This document shows positions 1-10,934 of a stretch of 64,000 nt of DNA, piece after piece. The stretch's first letter is position 1, and each line of letters opens with the position of its first letter. Source of the DNA: Candidatus Obscuribacterales bacterium (GTDB lineage Bacteria; Cyanobacteriota; Vampirovibrionia; Obscuribacterales; Obscuribacteraceae); assembly GCA_019745415.1 (NCBI GenBank), contig JAIETF010000030.1, positions 161,705 through 225,704 of the forward strand, given 5' to 3'. The notes beneath the pieces were generated by a model that was not told the DNA's origin, made no database searches, and was given only the letters and a program-made list of their open reading frames with translations. The translations under genes and the position numbers were made by a program.

Positions 1-3000
1 GGCCAAATCGCTATGGCGCACCAAGATTTGACCGGTACCGGGTCGATAGGCCATCAACTCGCCCTGCTTAAAGAACTCATCAGGCATGGCCAAGACCGAC
101 ACTTGCAAAGGTTGATCGGGCTGAGTATGCCGAGCGTAGGCGTTAATGGCATTCTCTAAATGCTTAGCAAAGCGCTCGGCTAAGGCAGTGGAAAATCGTC
201 CATCATACTCCGACATAATCTTATCGGTGATTGCGCCATCGAGATACTCTGTAAAAGCCTTCATATTCTCTTCGTTCAAGTGGGGATGCTTGTTCAAAAG
301 CAAGTGCACTTTCAAGAGAGCGGTCGTGCCTTTTTCAGACAACTCTGCAAAATTGATCGTAAGCGCCTCACGAGCTTCTTGAATGGAAAGCTCTCCATTT
401 CTCTCTTTTGGAGGAGCGACCGTGGCTTTGACCTTGTCTTTGACCTTGTCTTCCTCAGTCTTCTTCAACTGCTCAATCTGATAAGTAATTTGATCAGCTT
501 CTGCCAGCTTTCTCCTAGACTCATGCATCTCGCGTTCAGCCACTGAACTGCGATCATCATCGTAACTCTCCCAAGCTTTTCTCGCCCGAGAAGCGGCAAG
601 AATAGCTTCTTGCTGCAATCGATAGGCCCGTCCGCCAATCAATGAGCCGTCTTCATTATAGATGGCAACCGCCTGGTCATGTAGCGTCTTATTATTCTTG
701 ACGAAATCGCGAATAACCACAAATGTCGGCAAAAGAAATTGACTGACGACTTCTCCAGCTTTAACAACTCGCCCTTTAAGAGTAGTTTTCTCGATTCTTA
801 AGGGCTTGGAATCTACTGGAGAATGTTCCACATGCATTCTAGCAATCTTAATTTCCTGCCCGGCATAATGAGGGTTAGCCCGCGAAAAACTCAAGCGCTC
901 ACCAAGCACGAAGGCGACCTGCTCGACAGTCATTTCATGATTTTTGCCATCGCGTAAGAGCTCGTTGAGTGAAATTTTCGAAAAGCCGTGAATTTTCGCC
1001 GCCTGCAAAATGCGCTGAGCGTTCTCTAGGCGAGTAGCGGCATCTTCTACGCCAAGCAAGGCGTCCATCATCTCTTTTGCTACAGCAAAGTCTCTTTCTT
1101 CCAGCACTCTAAACTGCTTTTGCGCTTGTTTGACATGCTCTGATGCTGCATCGCCTTGACCCTGCAAGATGCTATGTAATTCCATAACCAGCGATGTTTT
1201 CGGTTTATCGAGAGCTTTCTCAATCTCAGTGAAGCGCGCATGAGATAGACTGTGCTTGTCTTGCTCTGCCTCTAGAATTGCCTTTGCCTCGTCTATTTTG
1301 CCATCAGACTTTAAGGCATCCAGCTTAAGGCGCAACTCTTGCTCAGCGCGGGCAAACTTGAGATCGGCAAGCCCAGCTGCTACGCCGATATCTATTTCAC
1401 CAGGTCTCAAGGCTTCACCAGGGTTAAAGCGTCGCACATCGACAACACCTTGGTTTACTTTGATTGCCAGTCTAATCGAATCCACTTCACCCAGCAGATC
1501 CCTCCTCTGAGCGACAGTCAGTTCAGACGGCAAGACAAGACCAAGTTCATCGCCGCCTAGACGCGCCAAAACAACTTTGTCGGCTAGATGCTTGGGCAAC
1601 CCGCACATGCGCACGGCGTCGCGCAAAGCGTCTACTGTAGCAGATATGGCAGCATCGCCCACAGCGCGGTTCATGCCAAGACTACGGTTATATCGCGTCA
1701 CACCGTTGACTCCGGCAAAACCTTTGACGTCGCAGACTATCAGACCATCCGCTTCACCGCTTTCCACTTTTTGCTTGAGTAATTCTTCATAGGCATTCTT
1801 AGCCATTATGCCAGTGCCTCTATCAAGCAAATAGGCGGCTCTAAGCTTATTTCCCTCCTGCTCCAAAATAGAAGCCAAAGTGACAAGTTCCTCTTTAGAA
1901 AACTGCTTAGACAGCATTTGCTTGAGAGCCTCAGTTTCTTGGCTGATATCGCGCGGCCGTCCCAGCTCCGATTGACCAGCACCGCTGTGCTGGACTGCTT
2001 TACTGAGAGAATCAATAATAGAATGAGAAACTGTATTGGCTGAAAGCAGATCTTGGCGCCCCAAATTAGCGAGTTGACGCGCCTCATGTCCTTCTTTCTG
2101 AGAAAGCGCCGTAACATTGTCGCCTTTGACTAGGGGACTTTTCTGAGGACCATTACCATGAATGTCATTGAGAATTTCTAGGGTGGAACGTTCTCCTTTT
2201 TCACCAACCAGACTGATTGTACGCATGGCATTGGCGCCAGTGTCAGCTACTTTAATGAGGACACCGCCTTCAGCCCCCTTAGATGCAGGCTTCAAGTCAG
2301 AAGCATCGCCCTGGCTGTCCTTAGTTTTAGAGTCGGTCAAAGGAGGAAACCGGCGCTCGAACGTGTCACCGTTGAAAGAGAGTGCCTTAATAAACACATG
2401 ATCAGAAGCAGGTGTGATCTCTATTGATTGCAACAAAGCGCGGACGGTATCTTCGCTACCACGAGGTGCGATGAGCGCGAACTTGTCGCCGGCAAGTTTT
2501 ATCGGGGTGATGTCGGCAAGACCGCAATCACGCAGATAATGGCTCGCTGCCTTGAGCACCAGGTCGCCTACGGCATGACTGAACTTATCATTTGCCTGTT
2601 TAAAGCCAGCCAGGTTTAGCACTGTGGCTTCATAATTGTGCAGTTCGCCCTTCTGCCTGAGACTGTCAAGTTTCCACTCCAGCCCAGCCTGACTGCCAAT
2701 GCCGTTAACCGCATCAAAGGTGGTCTTGTCAAAGGTAGTGCTGACGTTTTCTTTTAGGGCGTTGATGATTCTTGTCTGAGCATCCAGCTCAGAATCACGG
2801 GCGACAAAATCAGGATTCTGAGTTTTGAAGTCTTCCAGGCGTGCGTTTAACTGTCTTAGCTCGTCTTTCGAAAATCCTAAATTCTCAGAAAGCTTCTGCA
2901 AGACTCGCTCTGGATGCGGCTGAGCCTCAGAATCGTTGGCATCGCGCATAGCACTAAGCGCCCAGCCTATAGAATCGGCAGCCGTACCCGATACCGCTAG

Positions 3001-6000
3001 CGGTGCTTGCTCAGCCGCCACACCCATAGGAGCATCAGATGGATCGAGCCGCCCTTCGGCAATTCGCTCTTCCAATAATTCCATATTTGCCAGTCGGCGC
3101 TTGACGCGACTAAGAGCATCAAGATAGTGTCTATCTTTATAATTGATGCCCATATCAATTAAGTCGTCTTTCTTTATGCAATTGCCGGCAAGCATGTCAT
3201 GCAACTGCAAACGCAACAACTGTTCTGCTCTATCGCCCGACAATAGTTTCCTTTGCCGACAGAGTCCATCGACAAAATCAACCTCTACTTTGTCGTACTC
3301 AGCACGAAGCTCTTTTGTAGTAAGAGAACCATCTACCACCTTGGTGAGGGCCGCCTCTGCGATTCTAGAATCAGCACCAATTATCTTCTTATCGAGCACC
3401 GCACTCAAAAAGCCGGTCTTCCAAGTCAACAACTCTGCTCTTTCATAAGGATCAGCACCACCGGCGCGCAGGCGCCCGGCTAAGATCTCTAGATGCTCAA
3501 TACTGGTGCGTTCTAAAGTAGTCAAATAAGCTTTATCGGCAGTCAAAACCTGATGACTATCACCCTTATCCCAGGTGTTTCCAAAGATCACTTCAATTTT
3601 TTCGGCATCAGGCACCAAGGTTTTCTTGCCGTCGACCAGAATTTCTTTGGCCGGCAAGCCTTCAGCGGTGTACAGATCTGCCGGTAAAGTTCTAATATCT
3701 TTGACGATTCGGGCATGACCGCCTTCGCGAGTGAGACCGCGAGCACCCAAATGAGCTGAATCCATCTGCACTACGGCATAGAGCTGACCACGTTCTTTAA
3801 TTGCAGCAAGCTGCCTGACAAAGTCGGCCGCATCTTTGGGCCACTGAATGACAAATTTTTCCTCTCTGCCGGTCAGCTTAGAGAGCATTGGTTCTATATC
3901 GGTTGCAAAATAATCTTTACGAGGCTTAGGTGCATCGCCTCTGATGATGTCCATCATCACTGTTTGCGCTATTTGACTCACTTCCAAGCGCCTGCCATCA
4001 GCCCAGACTATTCCCGGCTCTCGATGGGCGAGAGCATCACCGTCCGGCTCAATTTTCAAAGCGCCATCTTTTCTAAAGTCTAGGACACGCCCGTTTGAGA
4101 GCACCGCCAAACCAGTGTCATTGAGCCGACGCATCATCTGAAAGAAGGTCTCAGGGTGCAGGAAGTACTCGCGCTGCTCAGCGGCAGCCATAGCACAAGT
4201 CGGGTTGCTTCCCTGGCTCAAGAGTTCCGGTCGGGCGGCAAGACTGGTTAGTTCTTCAGCCCAGCGCAAACGTCTCTCTAGAGGTACCAGTCCCGGCGCA
4301 TCCAACAATCTGTTCAACTCATACAAGACACGAGTGTACTTCTCTTCACCGCCTGCCTGCCCTTTGAGGCGAAACTCGACATCAAGCATATCTTCTCTAA
4401 TGCGACCGGCAACGAGAGAATCTGTTACTGTAAGAAGATTCTGCTCAAATCTGTTGCGCTCCAGCTGCACATCGATCTTTTGACCGTTAGGATTGTCGCC
4501 GGGAACATACACATGTCGTTCGCCGCTCAATGTATTGCTGACAATGACACCGTAATCATCAATTTGATGAATGGTACCGTCATTGTCTACTTCTATTTTC
4601 TGAGCTACGCGCTCTGAAGTACCATCAGGCAGAGTCAAATGCCAACCGTCTTTTTCGCGCAGCAAAGCGGCATCATCACTAAGGACAATTTTGAATGGTT
4701 GATTGGTTTCGTCGCGATAGACCGAAGCCTCATTCCCCTTAGCGTCTTTAATTAGGGCCGCCTGTCCATTCTTGATAATTAATATACTGCCGTTATCATT
4801 GACAAATTTCTCTACACCGCCTTCATGCTTTGTATGCACTGTGCGCTGTGAATGAGAAGTAGCAGAAGAGTCTTTTGGTAGATTCTTTGTGATAGGGCCT
4901 TCTGGACCTTTACTTGACTCAGTATGTGCACGGAGAGGCCAGGGCGCTTTACCCGCGGCAATCTTGTCAATATCTCCGCTTCGACTATCTATAAGAGGCT
5001 CTGCACCTTTCGCTTCACTTGCTTTGGTCCGCCCAGCCTGACCGGAAGGGCTTACACCACCGGCAGTATCAAGACCCAGATCGACTCTAGCCTGCTTACT
5101 AAATAAGTTATCGCCAAGTTGTCTATTTATCTTTTCATCAATAAACTGAACTTCTTCCGCCAGAGTTTCACGCCTTTGCCGCTCAGTCGCCTGAGCCTCT
5201 AGGCGACTGCCCAAACGGTCGGTCAAACCATGAGTGATCGGATGGGTAAAGACTGTTGTGGCAGCGCCCTCCAGAGCCCGATCAAAAATGAAAGTTCTCA
5301 TGCGTGCTTCGTTCTTATGTTCTTCATACATCTGGTCATCGACTTTAGCAACATCGATACCGAGTTCTCGGGCGATATTCTCACGCTCGACTTTGCGCAC
5401 CTCGGTGAGCGCCATCAAAGCGGAATTGGTGGAATTATTGATAACATTCTCTGCATAGCTTGAGACAAGACCATCGAAAAACTTCTCTTTGCCGCTCAGC
5501 GGCCTCTTCAAATCATTTATATCTAAAAACTTGGGACCGATATCTACATGGGTCAATTTGCCGAGAAAGTCTCCGGCCAAAGTCCAGGCGGTGCCTTCGG
5601 CATTATTTGTCAGAAAGCGTTTGAGGTCGAGGTCTATCTCGGCACCATGTCGCCCCGAGCCGACCACATTGAAGCCTACGGTCTGAACTGTGGCATTGCA
5701 GGCAGCTCCGACTTTTCCTATGGCTGAAAAACTCTCAGGACCGGCAATAGCAATTTTGCCAATCAGCTCTGCCGACCGCTTATTACCTAATAATTCACAA
5801 GCGGCTCTTACTGCTTCGGCTTCACGTGGTCCCTTTTGCATCAGCTCAGCCAACTTTAGAGCCTGAGGGTTATCAGCCAACTCAGCCAAAGCTCTGGTGC
5901 CAACTTTTGAGAGCTGACCAGCAGCCTGCAGTTCACCCAGTTTGGCCAAATTACCCGCCAGCTTACCTTCTTGGGCCAGCGCCTGCAGCTTGGGCAAATA

Positions 6001-9000
6001 GCGAGCATCGGCAAGGGCTTCGACCACCTGACCGCTCTTACCCAAAGTGCTGAAGCTTTCAGAGACCTTTCCCAAGCCGCCGGTAGCAAGCATCAAAGTA
6101 GTCTCAAGTCCGCCGGCGCCTACATTCTGGGCAAACTGGCGCCAGTCACCGCCTCTTGTCTGACGGATAGCGGCACTGCTCAGACCGCCGCCAAGAAAAG
6201 TAGCCATCGCACCTTCAGCCAGGGTAAGCCTGCCTGCATTGACAAGCAAAGAAGTGCCTCCCGACAAAGCCGTAGTTGCCACCATGGCAAGCCCTTCTCG
6301 AACACCAGCTTGATTGCTGCGCCCCTGAGCCGATAATTCACCGGCATCGACTGCAGAAATATTCAATTCGCGCATACGTCTTTGAATGCTATCTATGCCG
6401 CGCAAGGCATCAGCCGAGGTGAGAGTATTGCCGCTTACACCCTCATCAAAGAGTTGACTAATTTGTTTTTGGACTAACTGATCACCAAACTTGGCACTAT
6501 CAGTAACACCATCCAGCTGTGCTTCTCTACCGCCCATAGCCCAGTCGGCCAGAGTACCAATACCAAGCCAGGTCTCATCGTCTTTATACTGTTTAGCAGA
6601 ACGCTCGATACTAGAAAGAGCTTCTTTATTCCTTCTCTTAACTTCCTCAACATCAATCAAGCCGCCGCCAACCAGATTACCGGCGGCATCCCGACGCGGT
6701 GCACCCAGCCCGACAATCAGCCGCTCACCAGACAGTCCTTCAACCTGCATCTTAAAGAGAAAAGTTCTCTCGCTTTGCAAGTCGATGATTTCTTTCTGCC
6801 CGAATATCTCAGCCTTATAGCCGGGTCTAAGCACGCCACACGGCGACTTGCCCGCCTCACCCTCGGCTCTTACCCATTCAATTTCGCCATTCTCTTTCTT
6901 TTTGGCTTGGGCATGATAAAGCTTGCCATGGTCGGCTAGATAATGGGCATTGCCCAAGCGCATGGCACCGCTGGTGCGCTGCACATCTTCGATGGAAGCC
7001 ATTGAGGGCACAGAGATGGTGGTACCTTTATAGTTTCGTCCTACCTTATTGTGCTCTGCACGCACTATGTCTCGCGGGCCGCGCCTTAATAGTTCAAGAG
7101 AGGTAAAGCCACTTTCAGGCAGAAAAGCGTCTTTGACACCGCCTGTATCGATGGCATTTAGCAACTTGTTATAGCGCTGGGCAAGCTCACCGGTGCGCTT
7201 ATCGGCTGAAAGCAAATTGTCGTCTTTGCTATCTTTAGAAAGTAGCTTAGCATAGGCGCATTCTTGCGCCACCTGTCTGCGTAGAGTATCTGTGGAAAGC
7301 AAGCCTTGTCCATCATTAACCCAATTGAGACTGCGCGTCTTGCCCTCTTTGTCGACATAGTTACAACCAAATACGGTGCCGCGCAAAGCAGGCGAACCTA
7401 AGGAATTCACCCCCTCTTCGCCCGGCCATACTATCTTGCCTGTGGCAAAATCGACACTACCCACCGGGTGCTCGGAGCCTTTCTTGTAGAAGAGCTTACC
7501 GACCATTTGATACTCTTCCACTTCACCTGGTTTGCCAGGCACCGGGCGCAAGATCTTGCCAGAGCGTTGGGCATCGGCAGAAACTTGCTCAAGCTCGTGT
7601 CCGGTCTTATCAATTTCTCTTTCCAGCCTCTGTGCCGGCGATAGAGAACTATTGACATAAAGTTCGTGATTAGCCTTTAGCTTTTGCAACTGATTGGGGT
7701 CGACTTGCTCACCGGTCAAAAGCTTATTGATGGTAGACATATCTGAATGAAACTGCCTGGCGGCAAGCCCGAAAGCTGTTTCTTTCGCCTGCGCAGAATA
7801 GTCTTCATTCTTGCGATACTCGGCATAGACATAGCCGACACCGCTGGTCCACTTATACTGTTCGAGAAGCTCCGACCTTTCCTTATGCTCCTCGGAACTC
7901 TTATAGTCTTTGGTCTTCTCTTTAAAGTTAGAGGCGGATAGCTCGGCATAACGGTCTAAGTTGATCACCAGACTGCTGCCGGGACGCAGGGAGCCGTCAG
8001 CCTGCCTTTCTGCTTTGCCGGCGACTACACCTTGCATAACCTTGTCTTCGCCGTCAACCTTAGCCTTAAAAACAAGACCTTCCACTTCACTAAGCTGCAG
8101 TCTCTTATTGCCAATGACAAGAGCGCCGCCTAACAAGTCGCCGTCTTTATTGGCCGCGGTTGGGGCCTCAAAATTAGCCACCTGGCGATTGGTACGCCGG
8201 TCAATAAACATACCCAAGCGCAATTCAACTTCACCTTGAGCACCTAGACCGGGCAGCGAGGGCAGAAAGGCAGAACCGCTACTGGTGCGGGTAAAGTTGA
8301 CACGACGGTCAAAACCGTCTTCTTTGCCGACAAAACTGCTACCCACAAGCACATGACTAATGGAGCTGCCGTCATCCTCAGGCTGGGCAAGGTCGCGATT
8401 GAAAAGCATCTTACCATCAGTTGAGACATGACCCAATAACTGCTTGCCGTCAAAAATATGACCACCTAAAGTAAGCATGCGGCTGCGACCAGTCTCTATA
8501 TAACCAGTAAAGCCGCCGTTCTTGACACCTTCACTAGAGCCGCCGCTCAAAGCCTGGCCGGCAGTCAAATCAAGATAGAGCCCGTCGCTGCCTTTACCAG
8601 TGAAAGCTGCCGCTCTTTTGGCATCGGTCAAGATATTGAAGGTTTCACCACCCATGGTGACGTCTCCATTATCTTTGACAGTACCTAGCTTTTCATTGTT
8701 AGCACCATAAATGATGCCGTTTTCCACACGACGACTGACAAATCTTTCACCGTCTTTAAAGGCCAAAGTTCCAAAAGCCTTTTCGCCCTGCCTGGGAGCC
8801 GATGGACCTCGCACTGCGAGCAATTCGCCGTGGTCCATCGGAGCGACCCGTTCGCCTTTCAATCCAGAAATGACCGCCAACTCTTTGGCGCCTTGCTCAC
8901 CTAAGGAACCAGTATCACCGACAACTTTATCGGGTCGCCCATTTCTATCAAACTTGACCTTAAAATTACATGCTTCGGCTTTGCTTTGTAATTCAAACTC

Positions 9001-10053
9001 TTGCAAACGCCCCATTTCATCATGAACAGCTGTTTGAACAGCAATGGTTTTACCGCCTTCCAACTGTTCATGCCTGATCTTGGTTTTGCCGACATTGTAG
9101 TCGCTTTCCACCTGCGAACGCGAAACTGGATGGTGAGCATCTTTCTTTAGGTCATAACGCTCAATAGACTCGCTATGCACACCTTTCTCATTCTTATAGG
9201 TGCGATCAAGACGCGATGAAGCTTTCTGCCTTTCTAAGTCATCGCGACTATCAAATGTATGCTGGTGCCTTAATTCACCATGCTCATCAAACTGGGTAGC
9301 GACAACCGACTCTTTATACTTATAGACAGTTCGCGCTCTTTCGATTCGAGAAGAGTCGAAATATCGCTTCTCTCGCCTGCGCCCCGAGCTGTCTCGCTCT
9401 ATAACCGAAAAGGTGCCCTCTGGAGTGACATGGGTCTCCACCGTAAGCGGCTCATTATGCTCGCCGCCTGACCTATCCGACTGCCTGGATTTCTCGGACT
9501 CGTCAGCCTTCTTTCTTTGCTCTATAACTGTGCCCGTCTTATCATCAAACTTGATAGAAACATCTTTAGAGCTCTCAGCACCAGCCACATAGGTACCATG
9601 TTTGTCGACAACCGAATAGCCGGTCAATTTACCCGGTTGCTTGGAATCACCGTACTCAAGCTTTAGAGTAGAGCCGTTTCGAGCTTTGACTTCGGCGGTA
9701 TGACCGTGTTCATTGAATTTATAAGTGCGGTCGTGCTTAAGGTCTTTCGACTCGGTCACCTTATGGGCGCTTCGCTCTTTCGGGCTGAGCTTGTGAGCAC
9801 CCACCTCGGCATGACTGGCTTTACTTGCTTTGGCGATAAAAGACTTAACTTCTTTCTGACCTTCTTTGGCTTTTGCCCCTAGATAGCGCACAATTGGATG
9901 CTTCTCGATATGCTTAGCGACTGTGCTCGTGGTCTTATGCCAGATCTCAGCGACCAACCCCTGATGAGCTTTGGGAGCCGCTTTGACTTCCCTATGCGAA
10001 TCGGCACCGGCGCTATGGCCGGCTTTATCACCGGCGTTATTCTTTTTCACCAT
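1..10053 (-). CDS. Giant multidomain protein with papain-like and tandem GGDEF domains, C-terminus outside window
   Basis: One frame stays open from the ATG at 10053 to the left edge, giving at least 3351 residues; the stop lies outside. I see no signal peptide (start MVKKNNAGDKAGHSAGADSH). Layout by reading: a charged beta-rich N-terminal part with YD-like strands (about 90-400), more beta repeats (about 400-1100), a Gly/Ala-rich hydrophobic helical stretch (about 1240-1520), a Ser/Gly linker (about 1650-1735), a papain-like module with Q1947, C1953 (QGSNPTCAMAA), H2113 (GGHARIV) and N2159 (GNTWD), then two GGDEF-type domains. The first is degenerate (NLAGFK, AGDKF near 2521); the second keeps CDVKGF and GGDEL near 2833. 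The rest is charged and helical. The Gln-Cys spacing of six matches papain. The hydrophobic middle resembles the pre-toxin part of polymorphic toxins, but that is a guess. The start has only a weak AAGG upstream. The function is unknown; the reading frame itself is certain. Confidence 0.85.
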   Translation of the reverse strand, partial: MVKKNNAGDKAGHSAGADSHREVKAAPKAHQGLVAEIWHKTTSTVAKHIEKHPIVRYLGAKAKEGQKEVKSFIAKASKASHAEVGAHKLSPKERSAHKVTESKDLKHDRTYKFNEHGHTAEVKARNGSTLKLEYGDSKQPGKLTGYSVVDKHGTYVAGAESSKDVSIKFDDKTGTVIEQRKKADESEKSRQSDRSGGEHNEPLTVETHVTPEGTFSVIERDSSGRRREKRYFDSSRIERARTVYKYKESVVATQFDEHGELRHQHTFDSRDDLERQKASSRLDRTYKNEKGVHSESIERYDLKKDAHHPVSRSQVESDYNVGKTKIRHEQLEGGKTIAVQTAVHDEMGRLQEFELQSKAEACNFKVKFDRNGRPDKVVGDTGSLGEQGAKELAVISGLKGERVAPMDHGELLAVRGPSAPRQGEKAFGTLAFKDGERFVSRRVENGIIYGANNEKLGTVKDNGDVTMGGETFNILTDAKRAAAFTGKGSDGLYLDLTAGQALSGGSSEGVKNGGFTGYIETGRSRMLTLGGHIFDGKQLLGHVSTDGKMLFNRDLAQPEDDGSSISHVLVGSSFVGKEDGFDRRVNFTRTSSGSAFLPSLPGLGAQGEVELRLGMFIDRRTNRQVANFEAPTAANKDGDLLGGALVIGNKRLQLSEVEGLVFKAKVDGEDKVMQGVVAGKAERQADGSLRPGSSLVINLDRYAELSASNFKEKTKDYKSSEEHKERSELLEQYKWTSGVGYVYAEYRKNEDYSAQAKETAFGLAARQFHSDMSTINKLLTGEQVDPNQLQKLKANHELYVNSSLSPAQRLEREIDKTGHELEQVSADAQRSGKILRPVPGKPGEVEEYQMVGKLFYKKGSEHPVGSVDFATGKIVWPGEEGVNSLGSPALRGTVFGCNYVDKEGKTRSLNWVNDGQGLLSTDTLRRQVAQECAYAKLLSKDSKDDNLLSADKRTGELAQRYNKLLNAIDTGGVKDAFLPESGFTSLELLRRGPRDIVRAEHNKVGRNYKGTTISVPSMASIEDVQRTSGAMRLGNAHYLADHGKLYHAQAKKKENGEIEWVRAEGEAGKSPCGVLRPGYKAEIFGQKEIIDLQSERTFLFKMQVEGLSGERLIVGLGAPRRDAAGNLVGGGLIDVEEVKRRNKEALSSIERSAKQYKDDETWLGIGTLADWAMGGREAQLDGVTDSAKFGDQLVQKQISQLFDEGVSGNTLTSADALRGIDSIQRRMRELNISAVDAGELSAQGRSNQAGVREGLAMVATTALSGGTSLLVNAGRLTLAEGAMATFLGGGLSSAAIRQTRGGDWRQFAQNVGAGGLETTLMLATGGLGKVSESFSTLGKSGQVVEALADARYLPKLQALAQEGKLAGNLAKLGELQAAGQLSKVGTRALAELADNPQALKLAELMQKGPREAEAVRAACELLGNKRSAELIGKIAIAGPESFSAIGKVGAACNATVQTVGFNVVGSGRHGAEIDLDLKRFLTNNAEGTAWTLAGDFLGKLTHVDIGPKFLDINDLKRPLSGKEKFFDGLVSSYAENVINNSTNSALMALTEVRKVERENIARELGIDVAKVDDQMYEEHKNEARMRTFIFDRALEGAATTVFTHPITHGLTDRLGSRLEAQATERQRRETLAEEVQFIDEKINRQLGDNLFSKQARVDLGLDTAGGVSPSGQAGRTKASEAKGAEPLIDSRSGDIDKIAAGKAPWPLRAHTESSKGPEGPITKNLPKDSSATSHSQRTVHTKHEGGVEKFVNDNGSILIIKNGQAALIKDAKGNEASVYRDETNQPFKIVLSDDAALLREKDGWHLTLPDGTSERVAQKIEVDNDGTIHQIDDYGVIVSNTLSGERHVYVPGDNPNGQKIDVQLERNRFEQNLLTVTDSLVAGRIREDMLDVEFRLKGQAGGEEKYTRVLYELNRLLDAPGLVPLERRLRWAEELTSLAARPELLSQGSNPTCAMAAAEQREYFLHPETFFQMMRRLNDTGLAVLSNGRVLDFRKDGALKIEPDGDALAHREPGIVWADGRRLEVSQIAQTVMMDIIRGDAPKPRKDYFATDIEPMLSKLTGREEKFVIQWPKDAADFVRQLAAIKERGQLYAVVQMDSAHLGARGLTREGGHARIVKDIRTLPADLYTAEGLPAKEILVDGKKTLVPDAEKIEVIFGNTWDKGDSHQVLTADKAYLTTLERTSIEHLEILAGRLRAGGADPYERAELLTWKTGFLSAVLDKKIIGADSRIAEAALTKVVDGSLTTKELRAEYDKVEVDFVDGLCRQRKLLSGDRAEQLLRLQLHDMLAGNCIKKDDLIDMGINYKDRHYLDALSRVKRRLANMELLEERIAEGRLDPSDAPMGVAAEQAPLAVSGTAADSIGWALSAMRDANDSEAQPHPERVLQKLSENLGFSKDELRQLNARLEDFKTQNPDFVARDSELDAQTRIINALKENVSTTFDKTTFDAVNGIGSQAGLEWKLDSLRQKGELHNYEATVLNLAGFKQANDKFSHAVGDLVLKAASHYLRDCGLADITPIKLAGDKFALIAPRGSEDTVRALLQSIEITPASDHVFIKALSFNGDTFERRFPPLTDSKTKDSQGDASDLKPASKGAEGGVLIKVADTGANAMRTISLVGEKGERSTLEILNDIHGNGPQKSPLVKGDNVTALSQKEGHEARQLANLGRQDLLSANTVSHSIIDSLSKAVQHSGAGQSELGRPRDISQETEALKQMLSKQFSKEELVTLASILEQEGNKLRAAYLLDRGTGIMAKNAYEELLKQKVESGEADGLIVCDVKGFAGVNGVTRYNRSLGMNRAVGDAAISATVDALRDAVRMCGLPKHLADKVVLARLGGDELGLVLPSELTVAQRRDLLGEVDSIRLAIKVNQGVVDVRRFNPGEALRPGEIDIGVAAGLADLKFARAEQELRLKLDALKSDGKIDEAKAILEAEQDKHSLSHARFTEIEKALDKPKTSLVMELHSILQGQGDAASEHVKQAQKQFRVLEERDFAVAKEMMDALLGVEDAATRLENAQRILQAAKIHGFSKISLNELLRDGKNHEMTVEQVAFVLGERLSFSRANPHYAGQEIKIARMHVEHSPVDSKPLRIEKTTLKGRVVKAGEVVSQFLLPTFVVIRDFVKNNKTLHDQAVAIYNEDGSLIGGRAYRLQQEAILAASRARKAWESYDDDRSSVAEREMHESRRKLAEADQITYQIEQLKKTEEDKVKDKVKATVAPPKERNGELSIQEAREALTINFAELSEKGTTALLKVHLLLNKHPHLNEENMKAFTEYLDGAITDKIMSEYDGRFSTALAERFAKHLENAINAYARHTQPDQPLQVSVLAMPDEFFKQGELMAYRPGTGQILVRHSDLA

Positions 10054-10218
10054 GTTCAGGAGCAACCTTAAAATCTGGGTATAGAAAAAATGGTTCCAAA
10101 AAGAGAATTCCTAATTTTAATGTGTCTTATATAGACCTGCCTCATCAGGAAGCAGTCTAAACAGAAGCAAGCCTGAGGCAGTGAAATGAAGTGGTAGAAA
10201 ACCCGACGGGCGGTCTGA

Positions 10219-10806
10219 ATGAAACAATGCAAGGCTATAATAGTGGCCTGTTCAGTAATTTTTGCAAATTCAATACCAGATTTATTCGCACCCACTTATT
10301 CAGCTGATGCACCAGCTTACCAGTTCGCGCAAAGCTGGGCTGTATCAGGGTCACGGAAGCTGCGTGTTAGAATCTCTCAAAAGTCCAGCAAAAATCTAGT
10401 TGGCGTCCTGCAAATTTCAGAATCTAGCAGATCAATATTCAAGTTCGATACCGGATACTTGTTTCCAAATGCCGTTATGGTACTAGAAGACGGGAATCTC
10501 GCTACTTTATGGACTACAGCTTGTGGCGGAGACGAGTATTACCATCTAATTGTTTTCGGATATGCAAACAACTCGGTAAAAACGCTTTTGCATACAAAAT
10601 CTGCAATTTTACCGGAGTTCGCGTACACTAACTCCAACTCAAAGTCCGACCAATTTACGCAACGGAAAATTATAGTTGGGAAATCCAATTGGAGCGATGT
10701 TCTCAAAGGAAAGTTCCCCACTTCGGCGAATATCTATGCCTGGAACTCACAACGTCATTGCTATGACATACAAGCAGATGTTGCGTGGAATCAAAGATTT
10801 AAGTGA
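10219..10806 (+). CDS. Small exported protein of unknown function
   Basis: 195 residues. The N-terminus MKQCKAIIVACSVIFANSIP reads as a signal peptide, with likely cleavage after the SADA region near residue 32. The mature part is beta-rich and polar, with no motif I recognise; the stretch around WTTACGGDEYYHLIVFGYAN is the most structured. It is transcribed divergently from the giant gene at its left, with 165 nt between them, and its 3' end faces the phoD gene 128 nt away. No good Shine-Dalgarno is visible before the ATG. A minus-strand frame overlaps its 5' end but looks less protein-like. Confidence 0.6.
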   Translation: MKQCKAIIVACSVIFANSIPDLFAPTYSADAPAYQFAQSWAVSGSRKLRVRISQKSSKNLVGVLQISESSRSIFKFDTGYLFPNAVMVLEDGNLATLWTTACGGDEYYHLIVFGYANNSVKTLLHTKSAILPEFAYTNSNSKSDQFTQRKIIVGKSNWSDVLKGKFPTSANIYAWNSQRHCYDIQADVAWNQRFK

Positions 10807-10934
10807 CTGATACATTTCACCGCGCAGCTTGGAACTTCTCATCGGCTGCACTATTATTCAACAATTCAATCAAGACACATCTGGCCAGAAGAGCCAAGGT
10901 AAACGGCAAGACTAATTTGCGCGATTACGAAAGT

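Noticed and set aside
1..10053. Many short frames on both strands over the giant gene, suggesting decay
   Set aside because: The minus frame starting at 10053 is open over the whole stretch with coherent motifs, so the others are shadows and no pseudogene is needed.
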